Assembly (NCBI GenBank): GCA_020632575.1
Contig: JACKFH010000012.1
Location: 62,001-126,000, forward strand
Length of the DNA: 64,000 bases
Direction of reading: 5' to 3'
DNA from: Candidatus Omnitrophota bacterium
Lineage (GTDB): Bacteria; Hinthialibacterota; Hinthialibacteria; OLB16
The notes beneath the pieces were generated by a model. That model worked only from the letters and a program-made list of their open reading frames with translations. It was not told where the DNA came from and did no database searches. A program made the translations under genes and the position numbers. Shown here piece by piece: positions 27,283-36,335 of the stretch. Within the stretch, counting starts at the first letter, position 1; every line of letters begins with the position of its first letter.

Positions 27283-28761
27283 ATGCGAGCCATCATGGTC
27301 ATGTTCGATTCCCTCAACCGTCGGATGCTCTCTCCCTACGGTTGTGAGTGGACCCACACACCCAATTTCCAGCGTCTCGCGGAAAGAACTGTGCAATTCG
27401 ACAACTGCTATGTGGGCAGCATGCCCTGCATGCCGGCTCGGAGAGAACTCCACACGGGCCGTTACGATTTCCTCCACCGCGATTGGGGGCCGCTCGAACC
27501 CTTCGACGATTCCATGCCCGAGATCCTGGATAGGAATGGCGTTCACACCCACCTCGCCACCGATCATTACCATTACTACCAAGATGGCGGCGCCAATTAC
27601 CATTGCCGCTATTCGACATGGGAGTTCTTCCGGGGGAGGGAAGGGGATCCCTGGAAGGGGAATCTGAATGACTCCATTCCCATCGCTCCCAATCTCAACG
27701 ACCGAGACCCGAAATGGTGGCGACAGGAATATGTGAATCGATCCTACATGCCGGAAGTCGATGACCACAACCAGACAAAGACCTTTAATGCCGGCCTGGA
27801 ATTTATCCGAACCAATGCCGATTGCGATAACTGGTTCCTTCATCTGGAAACCTTCGATCCGCACGAACCTTTTTTCTCGCACGCCGAATTCAAGGAACTG
27901 TACAAGCACGATTACTTGGGCCCTGAATGCGATTGGCCGAACTATGGTCGCGTTTCCAACGAGACTCCCGAGATGATTCAGCACCTTCGCTATGAGTACG
28001 CCGCCCTACTCTCCATGTGCGACCGGAGCCTGGGACGAGTCCTCGACCTCATGGATGAACTCAATCTATGGGAGGACACTCTGTTGATCGTGAACACCGA
28101 CCACGGCTTTTTCCTCGGAGAAAAAGGATGGCTCGCCAAGGTGATCATGCCCTTTTACAACGAAGTCGCTCACATCCCGCTATTTGTCTGGGATCCTCGT
28201 TGCGGAAAGAAAGGGGAGGCTCGAAAATCGCTTGTCCAAACCGTCGATCTTGCTCCAACCCTGTTGGAATACTTTGGACAAACGGTTGACCCGACAATGA
28301 ATGGCAAGTCTCTGACTGAGACCATCCTCAACGACCGCCCGGTTCGTCAAGCCGGATTGTTCGGGGCCTATGGGGGACATGTGAGTTTCACCGATGGTCG
28401 ATATGTTTATATGCGAGCCGCGGCCGACGGATCCAACGAACCGCTCTCGAACCACACCCTCATCCCCGCGAAACTGGGCGAGCGAGAGCCCGTCCACCTA
28501 CTCCGATCCGCGGAATGGGCGGGGCCCTTTTCATTCACCAAAGGATGCCGGGTCATGAAATATCCGAAACCCACCCGATTCGAGACGGAGGAGTTCGGTC
28601 ACCTGTTGTTTGATTTGGAAAAGGATCCCGATCAGGAAAAACCGATCGTCGATCCCGAGTTGGAGAAACGAATGATCGACCGATTGATTTCCCTTATGAA
28701 GGAGGCGGAGTCCCCTGAAGAACAGTTCCGTAGGCTGGGCTTGGAGAATGCGGGATCCTGA
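27283..28761 (+). CDS. sulfatase, cytoplasmic type, CxPxR
   Basis: Encodes 492 residues without a signal peptide. The sulfatase signature is MPCMPARRELHTGR, with the formylglycine cysteine at C49 in CxPxR. Metal-binding parts are MFDSLNRRML near the start and NTDHGFFLGEKGW. Sulfatases hydrolyse sulfate esters of polysaccharides or lipids after an anaerobic or aerobic formylglycine-generating enzyme modifies the cysteine. The lack of a leader suggests action in the cytoplasm, as for imported oligosaccharides. A second, exported sulfatase with CxAxR is at 52661. The substrate is not predictable. Confidence 0.92.
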   Translation: MRAIMVMFDSLNRRMLSPYGCEWTHTPNFQRLAERTVQFDNCYVGSMPCMPARRELHTGRYDFLHRDWGPLEPFDDSMPEILDRNGVHTHLATDHYHYYQDGGANYHCRYSTWEFFRGREGDPWKGNLNDSIPIAPNLNDRDPKWWRQEYVNRSYMPEVDDHNQTKTFNAGLEFIRTNADCDNWFLHLETFDPHEPFFSHAEFKELYKHDYLGPECDWPNYGRVSNETPEMIQHLRYEYAALLSMCDRSLGRVLDLMDELNLWEDTLLIVNTDHGFFLGEKGWLAKVIMPFYNEVAHIPLFVWDPRCGKKGEARKSLVQTVDLAPTLLEYFGQTVDPTMNGKSLTETILNDRPVRQAGLFGAYGGHVSFTDGRYVYMRAAADGSNEPLSNHTLIPAKLGEREPVHLLRSAEWAGPFSFTKGCRVMKYPKPTRFETEEFGHLLFDLEKDPDQEKPIVDPELEKRMIDRLISLMKEAESPEEQFRRLGLENAGS

Positions 28762-28781
28762 GTCGAGTCGCGAGGAATCGA

Positions 28782-29042
28782 TCAGACGAGATCGTTCTCC
28801 GATTTGAACTTATTGATGCGGATCTCGTAATCGTGGGCGAGATCCCCAATGATTTCGGCGTTCTTCGAGGCGTTGCTCAAGGCGGTTCCCAAGCCTTTGT
28901 CGAGTTCTTGATCCGGGCGTTCCAGAAGTTCCATCTGCAACCCGGCGATCTTTTCGTTGAGTGCGACTTGGCTGTTATGAATATCCTGCAAGTGCGCCAG
29001 TCTCGATTGCATTTCCTCGAGGACCTGTTTCGGTTCGGACAT
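28782..29042 (-). CDS. small coiled-coil protein next to sigma factor
   Basis: Encodes 86 residues, almost all helical with heptad-like spacing (LEEMQSRLAHLQDIHNSQVA, LNEKIAGLQMELLERP). No signal peptide or membrane segment. It follows the ECF-like sigma factor by 12 nt on the same strand. It might be an anti-sigma factor or modulator, but there is no zinc motif or ASD pattern, so this is conjecture based on linkage only. Confidence 0.6.
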   Translation of the reverse strand: MSEPKQVLEEMQSRLAHLQDIHNSQVALNEKIAGLQMELLERPDQELDKGLGTALSNASKNAEIIGDLAHDYEIRINKFKSENDLV

Positions 29043-29054
29043 GATTCCCTCCGC

Positions 29055-29693
29055 CTATCGGAGAATTCCCGAGTTCTCCAATTTCTTTTTCAGCTTCGGT
29101 TTCATTCTAGCAAATCGAGTGGTCACATGCGAAAGGGTGACATCCAAGATCTCCGAGATCTCCTTGAACGTGAGCCCCCTCAGTCGAAATTCGATGATAT
29201 CACGATCGAGCGGTTGAACCTTTTCGGACTCCACCCACTCCTCGAGAGAGTCCCTCAATAACTCCACAATCTGGACCCTTTCCAGCCGTTCGGCGGGAGA
29301 GAGGACCGCCTCATCGACGAACTGGACAAACGATTCCCCCATCCCCGAGGAGGTGTCGATCGTGTCGATCTTCAAGAGGTCGAACCGGTATTTGGAGGAT
29401 TTCACATAATTGATTGTGCAACTGACCGAAATAATCGTGAGATATCGACGCAACGATGAGCGCTCGGGGTCCCAATCCCTTAACCGTTTGTAGTCGTTTT
29501 GAATGAGGATCTGGGCAATCTCCTGGATCACATCGGGTTCCTGATCCCCTAAATGAAACCGTCCGATCACGCGATGGATAAAGGGCTGATACTCTCCCCA
29601 AAAGCTCTCCCAACCCTTCTCAGGATCCGACAGAAGGTGAGCGAGGAGTTCCGAATCGGCTTGGTTTTTCTGGCCCTGGTTCTTGCTGTCCAT
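29055..29693 (-). CDS. ECF-type RNA polymerase sigma factor
   Basis: Encodes 212 residues. Region 2 is seen as WESFWGEYQPFIHRVIGRFH, EPDVIQEIAQILI and WDPERSSLRRYL. Region 4 is LDRDIIEFRLRGLTFKEISE followed by ILDVTLSHVTTRFARMK, a helix-turn-helix. Region 2.3-2.4 is joined to region 4 by a longer linker with an extended acidic stretch. An alternative TTG eight codons upstream exists; the ATG is preferred by family length. The linked small coiled-coil gene and the orphan gene at 29948-31186 may belong to its regulon. No anti-sigma gene is recognisable. Confidence 0.85.
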   Translation of the reverse strand: MDSKNQGQKNQADSELLAHLLSDPEKGWESFWGEYQPFIHRVIGRFHLGDQEPDVIQEIAQILIQNDYKRLRDWDPERSSLRRYLTIISVSCTINYVKSSKYRFDLLKIDTIDTSSGMGESFVQFVDEAVLSPAERLERVQIVELLRDSLEEWVESEKVQPLDRDIIEFRLRGLTFKEISEILDVTLSHVTTRFARMKPKLKKKLENSGILR

Positions 29694-29947
29694 TAGAAAT
29701 GACCAATCAAACGGCAATAATCAAATCAAGTGTTCGAGTCGATATATGGCTTATATACTATTTACCCATGAACTTTGATCATTGTCATGGATATGTTACC
29801 ATTATTTGACGCCTAGGGGAATGACGAAAAAAGACTTGCTGGGAGCAAAAAAACAACGCGATCGTCAAAGAACCAAACTTTACTTATGCGGTCCAAGGGA
29901 CTTTCTGGGCGGGTTGTCACCATCGGAACGAATATTCCTACCTCATT

Positions 29948-31186
29948 CTAGGATTCCTGGAGCATGTCCGACAAGCAGGTTGTCCAAATCGAATCATTGC
30001 TATCGATACTCGGAGCGGGGCGCGATGAGTCTGGCATCTTCGCCAAATGGCTCGCCAACGCTCGAGCCGACAAGATCCCAAATGGGTCTCGTTCCACAGG
30101 TGTTAGTTTACTCAGGACCTCTTCCGCCTCGGAGTATTTCCGGTTCTCGATGAGGAGCCACCCTGAAAGTCCTCCCCATGCATTCTTGAAAGTTTCACTG
30201 GAATCCTCGGGCTTCGGACGATCCTCGCCTCCTTCAGGCAAACGCCCCTCGGTCAGGCATTCCTTAAGTAACCGAATCTCTTCGGAGGTGGCGGAATCGA
30301 GTTTGTTCGACTCCGGCCAACAGATTTCGATTCCCTTCCACAAGGTAGGAAATCGTTGCTTTGATTCGGTTTGGGGCGACTGATGTCCACCCCGGGTCAG
30401 GGGCGCCGGAACCAATCCCGCCGGGGTTGTCTTGCTATTCCTGGTCAAGGCAATCAGAAATGCCTCGATCTTTTCGAAGATCCATGCTTTTTCGCACTGT
30501 GGGAGAATCTTTTCTCGCAGAACACCGATTGCGTCTGTTAGGTCGCCGGAAAGCAGTAGAAAAACGAAGAGATTCCTCCAGTCACGTTGCGTGAACTCGC
30601 TTTCCGACAGGAGAATTTCCATCCCCGAGGGTTGTCCCTCGACATGAATAGCGATAGACAACCCGTCCTTAATCTCCGTCAGGAACCGGTTCCGCCCCGA
30701 TGAAACCGTCACTTTGCAGATCAGGCTCCCTTGCTCCCACACTTCGAGGAAACGTCTTTGGCCCAGGTGAGTTCCATCGGTTAAATGAAGACGTCGCCGA
30801 CCGGATTCGGACACGATCTTGAAACCGATCCGCTCTTCGGACTCGGTAAGGGGAAGATGAAACGAGACCTCTTCCCGAAAACAGCCCGAAAGAAATGGGG
30901 AGCGCACTCGCGCCGCACGGTCCAGAAGTTCCAACGTTTTGCCGGAAAAATTGACCTCTTTGGCGGTCCCAACCCGAAGGTAGTTCTCGGTATGACCAAT
31001 CCGAAGGTAACTTGGACAGGCAAATGGTAGATCGAGGTTGTTTGAAAGCGCCAACTCGGAGGTGTGCAAAAGGCTTTTCAGATCGTAATCATGGACCAAC
31101 TCGAAAGACTCCCCCACAGGCAGATTATCGTCAGAGTTATGATGCTCTTTCAAATTGGTCTCCCGGTTCGACAACAGCAATGTCAT
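29948..31186 (-). CDS. hypothetical protein, 412 residues
   Basis: No family is recognised. The first 220 residues look mixed alpha/beta, with ERIGFKIVSESGRRRLHLTD and SSGRNRFLTEIKDGLSIAIH suggesting beta-sandwich content. The C-terminal half is helical, with TPR-like spacing (WLLIENRKYSEAEEVLSKLT). There is no signal peptide or transmembrane segment. AGGGG lies 7 nt before the ATG. It is transcribed in the same direction as the downstream sigma factor, 254 nt away, and may be functionally linked to it. It diverges from the propeller gene at 31390. Confidence 0.6.
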   Translation of the reverse strand: MTLLLSNRETNLKEHHNSDDNLPVGESFELVHDYDLKSLLHTSELALSNNLDLPFACPSYLRIGHTENYLRVGTAKEVNFSGKTLELLDRAARVRSPFLSGCFREEVSFHLPLTESEERIGFKIVSESGRRRLHLTDGTHLGQRRFLEVWEQGSLICKVTVSSGRNRFLTEIKDGLSIAIHVEGQPSGMEILLSESEFTQRDWRNLFVFLLLSGDLTDAIGVLREKILPQCEKAWIFEKIEAFLIALTRNSKTTPAGLVPAPLTRGGHQSPQTESKQRFPTLWKGIEICWPESNKLDSATSEEIRLLKECLTEGRLPEGGEDRPKPEDSSETFKNAWGGLSGWLLIENRKYSEAEEVLSKLTPVERDPFGILSARALASHLAKMPDSSRPAPSIDSNDSIWTTCLSDMLQES

Positions 31187-31389
31187 GGGAGAACCCCTTT
31201 TTCGTATTTGCCCTATGATTATCTATACAGGGGGGCGCCAGTTTTTTATTCAGTTTTTTTGGACAGGTCCCCTGCCGGTAGAACGTTCGAAAATTGGGTT
31301 TTCCGCCTGCCATTGCGGTTGGATTGACAATCCCTGGGGATCGTCGCCACTATTGTTAATCTGAAAAACGCCTTGAGGCAAGCACAAAG

Positions 31390-32928
31390 ATGAAACTCAC
31401 CGAGGGACTGTGCGGGTTCAATCCATTGTGGGGCGGAGCCTTCCTAGCCTTCGCGTTCCTCATGACCACCCGAATCACCCAAGCGGACGACCAACCGCAG
31501 TGGGGGGAAAGATTCACTCGAAACCTCTACTCCAGCGAAACCCCGATCCCCAGCCAATTCAATCCCGAATCCGGAGAGAACATTCGATGGTCGGTCGAAC
31601 TCGGCTCGAACACTTATGGAACGCCCATCGTCGCCAATGGCCGGGTCTTGATTGGAACCAACAACGAGCACCCTCGAGACCCCAAACACCAAGGAGATCG
31701 AGCGGTCCTGATGTGCTTCGACGAAGAGAATGGGAGTTTCCTATGGCAGGCCGCCATCCCCAAGTACACCGACTATCAGGACTGGCCGGGGATCGGACTC
31801 ACCGGGGTTCCGACAGTTCAGGGAGATCGCATCTACCTCATTTCCAACCGATGCGAAGTCCTCTGTCTGGACCTAGATGGACTGGCGGATGGAAACGATG
31901 GCCCCTTTACCGATGAGGGGCTTTACCTCTCGCCGGAGGGCGCGAGCGCCGAACTCAGCGAGACCGACCCGGACATTCTTTGGGTGACCGATTTAATTGG
32001 GGAATTGGGAGTCCATCCTCACGATGCTCCCTTCGGCTCCATCCTTCTTTTGGGCGATTATCTTTACCTCTGCACTTCGAACGGAGTGGACGCTTCCCAC
32101 AAATTCATGCCCGCCCCCGAGGCGCCCAGCCTCGCGGTTTTGGAAAAGGCGACCGGGCGGATCGTCGCGGTGGATGGAGAGAACATGGGGCCGAGGACCG
32201 TCCATTGCACCTGGTCCTCCCCATCGTACGCGAATGTTGAGGGGCGCGACCTGATCTTCTTTGGGGGAGGCGACGGCGTGGTCTACGCTTTCGAACCCTT
32301 TTCCCCCGACAAGAAGGATTCCGAGGAGATCGCACTGCTCAAACGGGTATGGAGGTTCGATTGCGATCCCACAGCCCCCAAGGAGAATGTCCACGATTAC
32401 AAAGGGAATAAGGTGACCAGTCCCAGCAACATCTATGGGATGCCGGTCTTCGCAAGCGATCAGGTCTTTATCGCGGCTGGCGGCGACCTCTGGCATGGCA
32501 AGAACGAGGCTTGGTTGAAGTGCATCGACGCTTCGCAAACGGGAACAATCACAAAGTCCGGAGAAGTCTGGTCCTACCCCCTCGAACGCCATGTCATGTC
32601 CACACCGGCGGTCTCTGGCGACCTCGTGTTCATCGGGGATTGTGGCAGGCATGTTCATTGTGTGGACCGTAAGACCGGCGAGGGTCTTTGGAAGCACTAT
32701 GCGGAAGCCGAAATTTGGGGATCCCCAATGGTGGTCGATGGAAAGGTTTTCATCGGCACAAAGAAGGGGGACTTATGGGTTTTCGCGGCCCAACCCGAGA
32801 AGGAAATTCTCGGCCAAATCGACATGAAAGCGCCCATCCAGGGCACCCCCACCGCCGCCAACCAGACCCTCTATGTCGCCACCATGAACCGGCTGTACGC
32901 GATTGCCAACACCCCTGCCGCTCGTTGA
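31390..32928 (+). CDS. exported PQQ-like beta-propeller protein
   Basis: Encodes 512 residues with a signal peptide that ends at about residue 32 (TRITQA). Blades repeat in the form ENIRWSVELGSNTYGTPIVA, LMCFDEENGSFLWQAAIP, LEKATGRIVAVDGENMGPRT and VDRKTGEGLWKHY. The RNLYSSETPIPSQFNPESGE opening and the TDYQDWPGIGLTGVPTVQGD insert recall planctomycete-type exported propellers. It is longer than the propeller at 3204 and not closely similar to it. The function, such as scaffold or dehydrogenase subunit, cannot be stated. Confidence 0.85.
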   Translation: MKLTEGLCGFNPLWGGAFLAFAFLMTTRITQADDQPQWGERFTRNLYSSETPIPSQFNPESGENIRWSVELGSNTYGTPIVANGRVLIGTNNEHPRDPKHQGDRAVLMCFDEENGSFLWQAAIPKYTDYQDWPGIGLTGVPTVQGDRIYLISNRCEVLCLDLDGLADGNDGPFTDEGLYLSPEGASAELSETDPDILWVTDLIGELGVHPHDAPFGSILLLGDYLYLCTSNGVDASHKFMPAPEAPSLAVLEKATGRIVAVDGENMGPRTVHCTWSSPSYANVEGRDLIFFGGGDGVVYAFEPFSPDKKDSEEIALLKRVWRFDCDPTAPKENVHDYKGNKVTSPSNIYGMPVFASDQVFIAAGGDLWHGKNEAWLKCIDASQTGTITKSGEVWSYPLERHVMSTPAVSGDLVFIGDCGRHVHCVDRKTGEGLWKHYAEAEIWGSPMVVDGKVFIGTKKGDLWVFAAQPEKEILGQIDMKAPIQGTPTAANQTLYVATMNRLYAIANTPAAR

Positions 32929-32972
32929 TGTCGTGGATTTGTTGCCTAAAATACATTCTTGATCTTTCAATC

Positions 32973-33000
32973 TTGTATATTAAATACCACATAGTATAAT
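32973..33000 (+). promoter_or_regulatory. sigma-70-like promoter for hybrid kinase operon
   Basis: TTGTAT at 32973-32978 and a perfect TATAAT at 32995-33000 are separated by 16 nt, in an AT-rich patch between the propeller and the kinase. Transcription would begin near 33007, just before the ribosome-binding site of the small frame at 33021. Confidence 0.6.
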
Positions 33001-33020
33001 CTAAATTAAGCGGAGCGGTC

Positions 33021-33149
33021 GTGTTAGAGAGTTTTTCCGATCAATCAGTCTATGAGATTTTCTCGACGCCCGCTGTCGTCGCGGAGATTTTTTCGTCAAA
33101 TCGAATGAGGACCCCGCGGATGTTTGGGGTGCGAGGGGAAACAGATTGA
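33021..33149 (+). CDS. possible 42-residue leader protein before hybrid kinase
   Basis: A GTG start with GGAG 5 nt upstream opens a 42-residue frame beginning MLESFSDQSVYEIFSTPAVV. It ends at a TGA that overlaps the TTG start of the kinase (TTGA). Tight overlaps like this are the rule among real gene pairs in this window. It lies just behind a good promoter. No family is recognised; it may be a coupling leader or a small regulator of the kinase. It is too short for codon statistics to decide. Confidence 0.4.
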   Translation: MLESFSDQSVYEIFSTPAVVAEIFSSNRMRTPRMFGVRGETD

Positions 33150-36100
33150 TTGGCCAAGAGGATTTGCCAAACTTTTTCGACCATGTCCTGGCTGGGCTTC
33201 AGGATGTGGCTTTTCTTGTGGATCTAGAAAGTCGAACGGTCGGGTATGCGAATTCAGCCCTTTGGAAAGTTTTGGGATACGCTCCCTCTGAGGCGATCGG
33301 TGGAGCGGCCGAGTTTTTATTCGCTGATCGGGTTGACTATTTGAAGTGGGAAGAAGTGAGCGACTCCTCATTGGAGAAGGAAGGGGCCATTCAATCCAAG
33401 CATCGGATGAGGAGGAAAGATGGAACGGTAATAGAAACCGAGCACACGCTGATTCCCTTGGTCAATCGGGAGGGTTGTGGCATTGGCGTTCTGGGTCTTG
33501 TTCACGACCTTTCGAATGCGAATTCAGATAATCGACTCCACGGCGAATATGAGGTCAAGTACCGACTCCTATTCGAAAACGTATCCCTCCCCCTCCTGGT
33601 GTACGATCAGGACAGTCTGCGGATTCTCGATGCCAACCGGGCTGCGGTTCGTCATTTTGGTCATTCGCATGACGAATTCCTCGAGCTGACTCTAAAAGAC
33701 ATTCGTCCAAAAGATGAAACACCGAGTCTGAACGACGAGTTCGTATTCCTTCCCACAACCAGCGCCAATCATGGAGTGCGGAGGCATTGCAAGAAGGATG
33801 GGACCGAATTCTTGGCCGACGTTGTCAGTTTCCCATTGGTGGAAAACGGACGAAACCACAGAGGGCTTGTGATCGCGGATGTCACGGTCCAAGAGGAATA
33901 CGAAGACGCCCTCGAACAAATCCTTCAGGAGAAGGCGGCGATTTTGGACGCTCTCCCTTCCAATGTGGCGGTTTTGGATTCGGAAGGGTACGTCGTCTTT
34001 ATTAACGATTCCTGGAAGAAGTTCGCCGAGCAAAATGGATATGCCGACCCCTCTCGGGGGTTCGGACTGAACTATCTGAAAATCTGCGAGGACGCTGAAG
34101 GGCTTTCCTCGGATGGGGCTCTTGGAGTGGCGGAGGGAATCCGGTCGATTCTTCAGGGAAACCAAAGGGGTTTCATGCACGAATACAGCTGCCACTCCCC
34201 CGATGAACCGCGTTGGTTCCAGATGATGGCGCGATCCTTCGGCGAGAAGGATGGAGTTCGCGGCGTGGTGGTCATGCATGTCGACATCTCCTCCCGCAAG
34301 TTGAGCGAGCTGAGGATTCACGAACAGCACCGGATTTCTTCTCTTCAGGCGGACATCGGACGCGCTCTCCGGACCCCTGAACCCCTCAACAATATGCTCC
34401 AAAAATGCGCCCAATCGGTGGTCGATCACTTGGATGCCTCATTCGCTCGAATTTGGACCCTGAACAAAAAAGAAGAAGTCCTCGAATTGCGTGGCAGCGC
34501 TGGTTTATACACCCACATCGATGGTCCACATAGCCGAGTGCCGGTGGGAACCCTGAAAATCGGAAGGATCGCGCAGACCAAAACTCCCCATCTGACGAAC
34601 CAGGTGATCGGCGATCCGGAGGTGCGCAATCAGGAATGGGCCAAAGAAATGGGAATGGTCGCCTTCGCCGGATACCCCCTCATCATCGATGACCAAGTGG
34701 TCGGGGTGCTCGCCATGTTCGCTCAGCGTCCGCTTTCGGATTTTTCCCTAGAGGTCCTCGCGTCCGTCGCGGATGAGATCGCGTTGGGGATTGTCCGCAA
34801 ACAGAGCGAAATGGAGCGAAACCGCCTCAGCGCGGCGATCGATCAGATCAGCGAATTGGCCCTTGTCACCGACACTCATGGCGATATCGTGTATGTGAAT
34901 CCGGCGTTCAGCGAGATTACTGGTTACACCGCCGAGGAGGCAATCGGACAAACCCCCCGCATCCTGAAGGGCGGAACTCATCCACGAGAATTTTACACGG
35001 ACCTTTGGGAAAAAATTCTCGACGGCCAGATATGGTCGGGGGTGCTGATCAATCGGAGGAAAGATGGAACCCCTTATCATCAAGAAACGACCATTTCTCC
35101 CATTCGAAATCAGTATGGCGAAATCGATTCGTTCGTGGAGATCGGACGGGATGTGACCGAAGAGGCGAACACCGAGGCGCGACTGCGGCAAGCCGAAAAA
35201 ATGGAAGCGGTCGGACAACTCGCTTCGGGAGTCGCGCACGATTTCAACAATCTCCTCCAGGTCATGCTGGCCTATGCGAGTTTTGTTCGAAGAGGGATCC
35301 AAGAAGGGAACCCCCAAAGTGCCGACATCGATCAAATCATCGAGGCGGGCGAGAAAGCCGCGGGCCTGACACGCCAGCTGTTGTCATTCAGCCGGGAGAC
35401 CGAATTAACTATGGCCCCCCTGAACGTGGCGTTGTTGGTGAAAGAGTTTTTTAAGTTTCTTGAAAGGACTCTACCCAAAACCATCGAGATCCAATTGGAA
35501 ATTTCTCGGGTGGAGGACATTCCCATGATCGTGGCGGATCCCACCGGCATTCACCAGGCCCTCATGAACCTCTGTGTGAATGCTCGAGACGCCATGCCGG
35601 ACGGAGGCATGCTTCGGGTATCCATCCAGACAGAGGAAATCGAAGAAAAGCAGAGATCGAATAACCCAGAAGCCGCCATCGGCGCCTATGTCAAAGTTTC
35701 GGTCTCCGACACCGGGACTGGGATTCCGCAACGGGAAATGGAACGAATTTTTGAACCGTTTTTTACGACCAAAGGGGAGGGGAAGGGGACTGGTTTGGGA
35801 CTCGCGACCTGCTATGGGATCGTCAAACAGCACAAAGGGTTCATTGTTTGCGAGAGTGAGGTTGGCAAAGGTTCGTGTTTCTCCCTTTACTTTCCCATTC
35901 ATGACGCCTCCGCAGAGGAACCGGAAGTCGAGGAAGTCGACTCGGTGGTTGTTGGCGGGAGCGAAACAATCCTGATCGCCGAGGACAATGAAGTCGTCAT
36001 GGAGGTCCTAACCCGCAATCTCGGCTCCTTGGGGTACCATTTGATTTGCGCGTCGAATGGCGAGGAAGCGGCTCTTCTCTTTGACCAAAACAAGGACCGC

Positions 36101-36328
36101 ATCGACCTGATTCTCACCGACGTTCAGATGCCCATTCTGAATGGAGTCCGCTTCGCCGAGCATGTTTTGATGGAGAATCCCGGGATGAAAATCATCCTGG
36201 AAAGTGGATATATGGAACAAGGACTCATGGAAAACCTCCACGAAATGGGAGTCAAAGAGGTGCTACGGAAGCCGGTCTCGCCCCAGTTTCTCGCGAGGAG
36301 AATACGGAAAGTCCTGGAAGAGGAATGA
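33146..36328 (+). CDS. hybrid histidine kinase, PAS-PAS-PAS-GAF-PAS-HisKA-HATPase-REC
   Basis: Encodes 1060 residues, no membrane segments, so cytoplasmic sensing. PAS domains lie near residues 10-125, 135-255, 265-390 and 565-685; a GAF domain near 400-555 (LDASFARIWTLNKKEEVLEL). HisKA carries the phospho-His in GVAHDFNNLLQV (H698). The HATPase has NLCVNARDAM, DTGTGIP and GTGLGLATCYG. The receiver at about 935-1058 has LIAEDNE and the phospho-Asp in LILTDVQMP (D992). The start is TTG: GAGGGG stands 7 nt upstream and no other usable start exists in frame. The next gene is a REC/HD-GYP-like regulator, 7 nt on, probably its phosphorelay partner. Confidence 0.93.
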   Translation: MIGQEDLPNFFDHVLAGLQDVAFLVDLESRTVGYANSALWKVLGYAPSEAIGGAAEFLFADRVDYLKWEEVSDSSLEKEGAIQSKHRMRRKDGTVIETEHTLIPLVNREGCGIGVLGLVHDLSNANSDNRLHGEYEVKYRLLFENVSLPLLVYDQDSLRILDANRAAVRHFGHSHDEFLELTLKDIRPKDETPSLNDEFVFLPTTSANHGVRRHCKKDGTEFLADVVSFPLVENGRNHRGLVIADVTVQEEYEDALEQILQEKAAILDALPSNVAVLDSEGYVVFINDSWKKFAEQNGYADPSRGFGLNYLKICEDAEGLSSDGALGVAEGIRSILQGNQRGFMHEYSCHSPDEPRWFQMMARSFGEKDGVRGVVVMHVDISSRKLSELRIHEQHRISSLQADIGRALRTPEPLNNMLQKCAQSVVDHLDASFARIWTLNKKEEVLELRGSAGLYTHIDGPHSRVPVGTLKIGRIAQTKTPHLTNQVIGDPEVRNQEWAKEMGMVAFAGYPLIIDDQVVGVLAMFAQRPLSDFSLEVLASVADEIALGIVRKQSEMERNRLSAAIDQISELALVTDTHGDIVYVNPAFSEITGYTAEEAIGQTPRILKGGTHPREFYTDLWEKILDGQIWSGVLINRRKDGTPYHQETTISPIRNQYGEIDSFVEIGRDVTEEANTEARLRQAEKMEAVGQLASGVAHDFNNLLQVMLAYASFVRRGIQEGNPQSADIDQIIEAGEKAAGLTRQLLSFSRETELTMAPLNVALLVKEFFKFLERTLPKTIEIQLEISRVEDIPMIVADPTGIHQALMNLCVNARDAMPDGGMLRVSIQTEEIEEKQRSNNPEAAIGAYVKVSVSDTGTGIPQREMERIFEPFFTTKGEGKGTGLGLATCYGIVKQHKGFIVCESEVGKGSCFSLYFPIHDASAEEPEVEEVDSVVVGGSETILIAEDNEVVMEVLTRNLGSLGYHLICASNGEEAALLFDQNKDRIDLILTDVQMPILNGVRFAEHVLMENPGMKIILESGYMEQGLMENLHEMGVKEVLRKPVSPQFLARRIRKVLEEE

Positions 36329-36335
36329 ACTGCGA

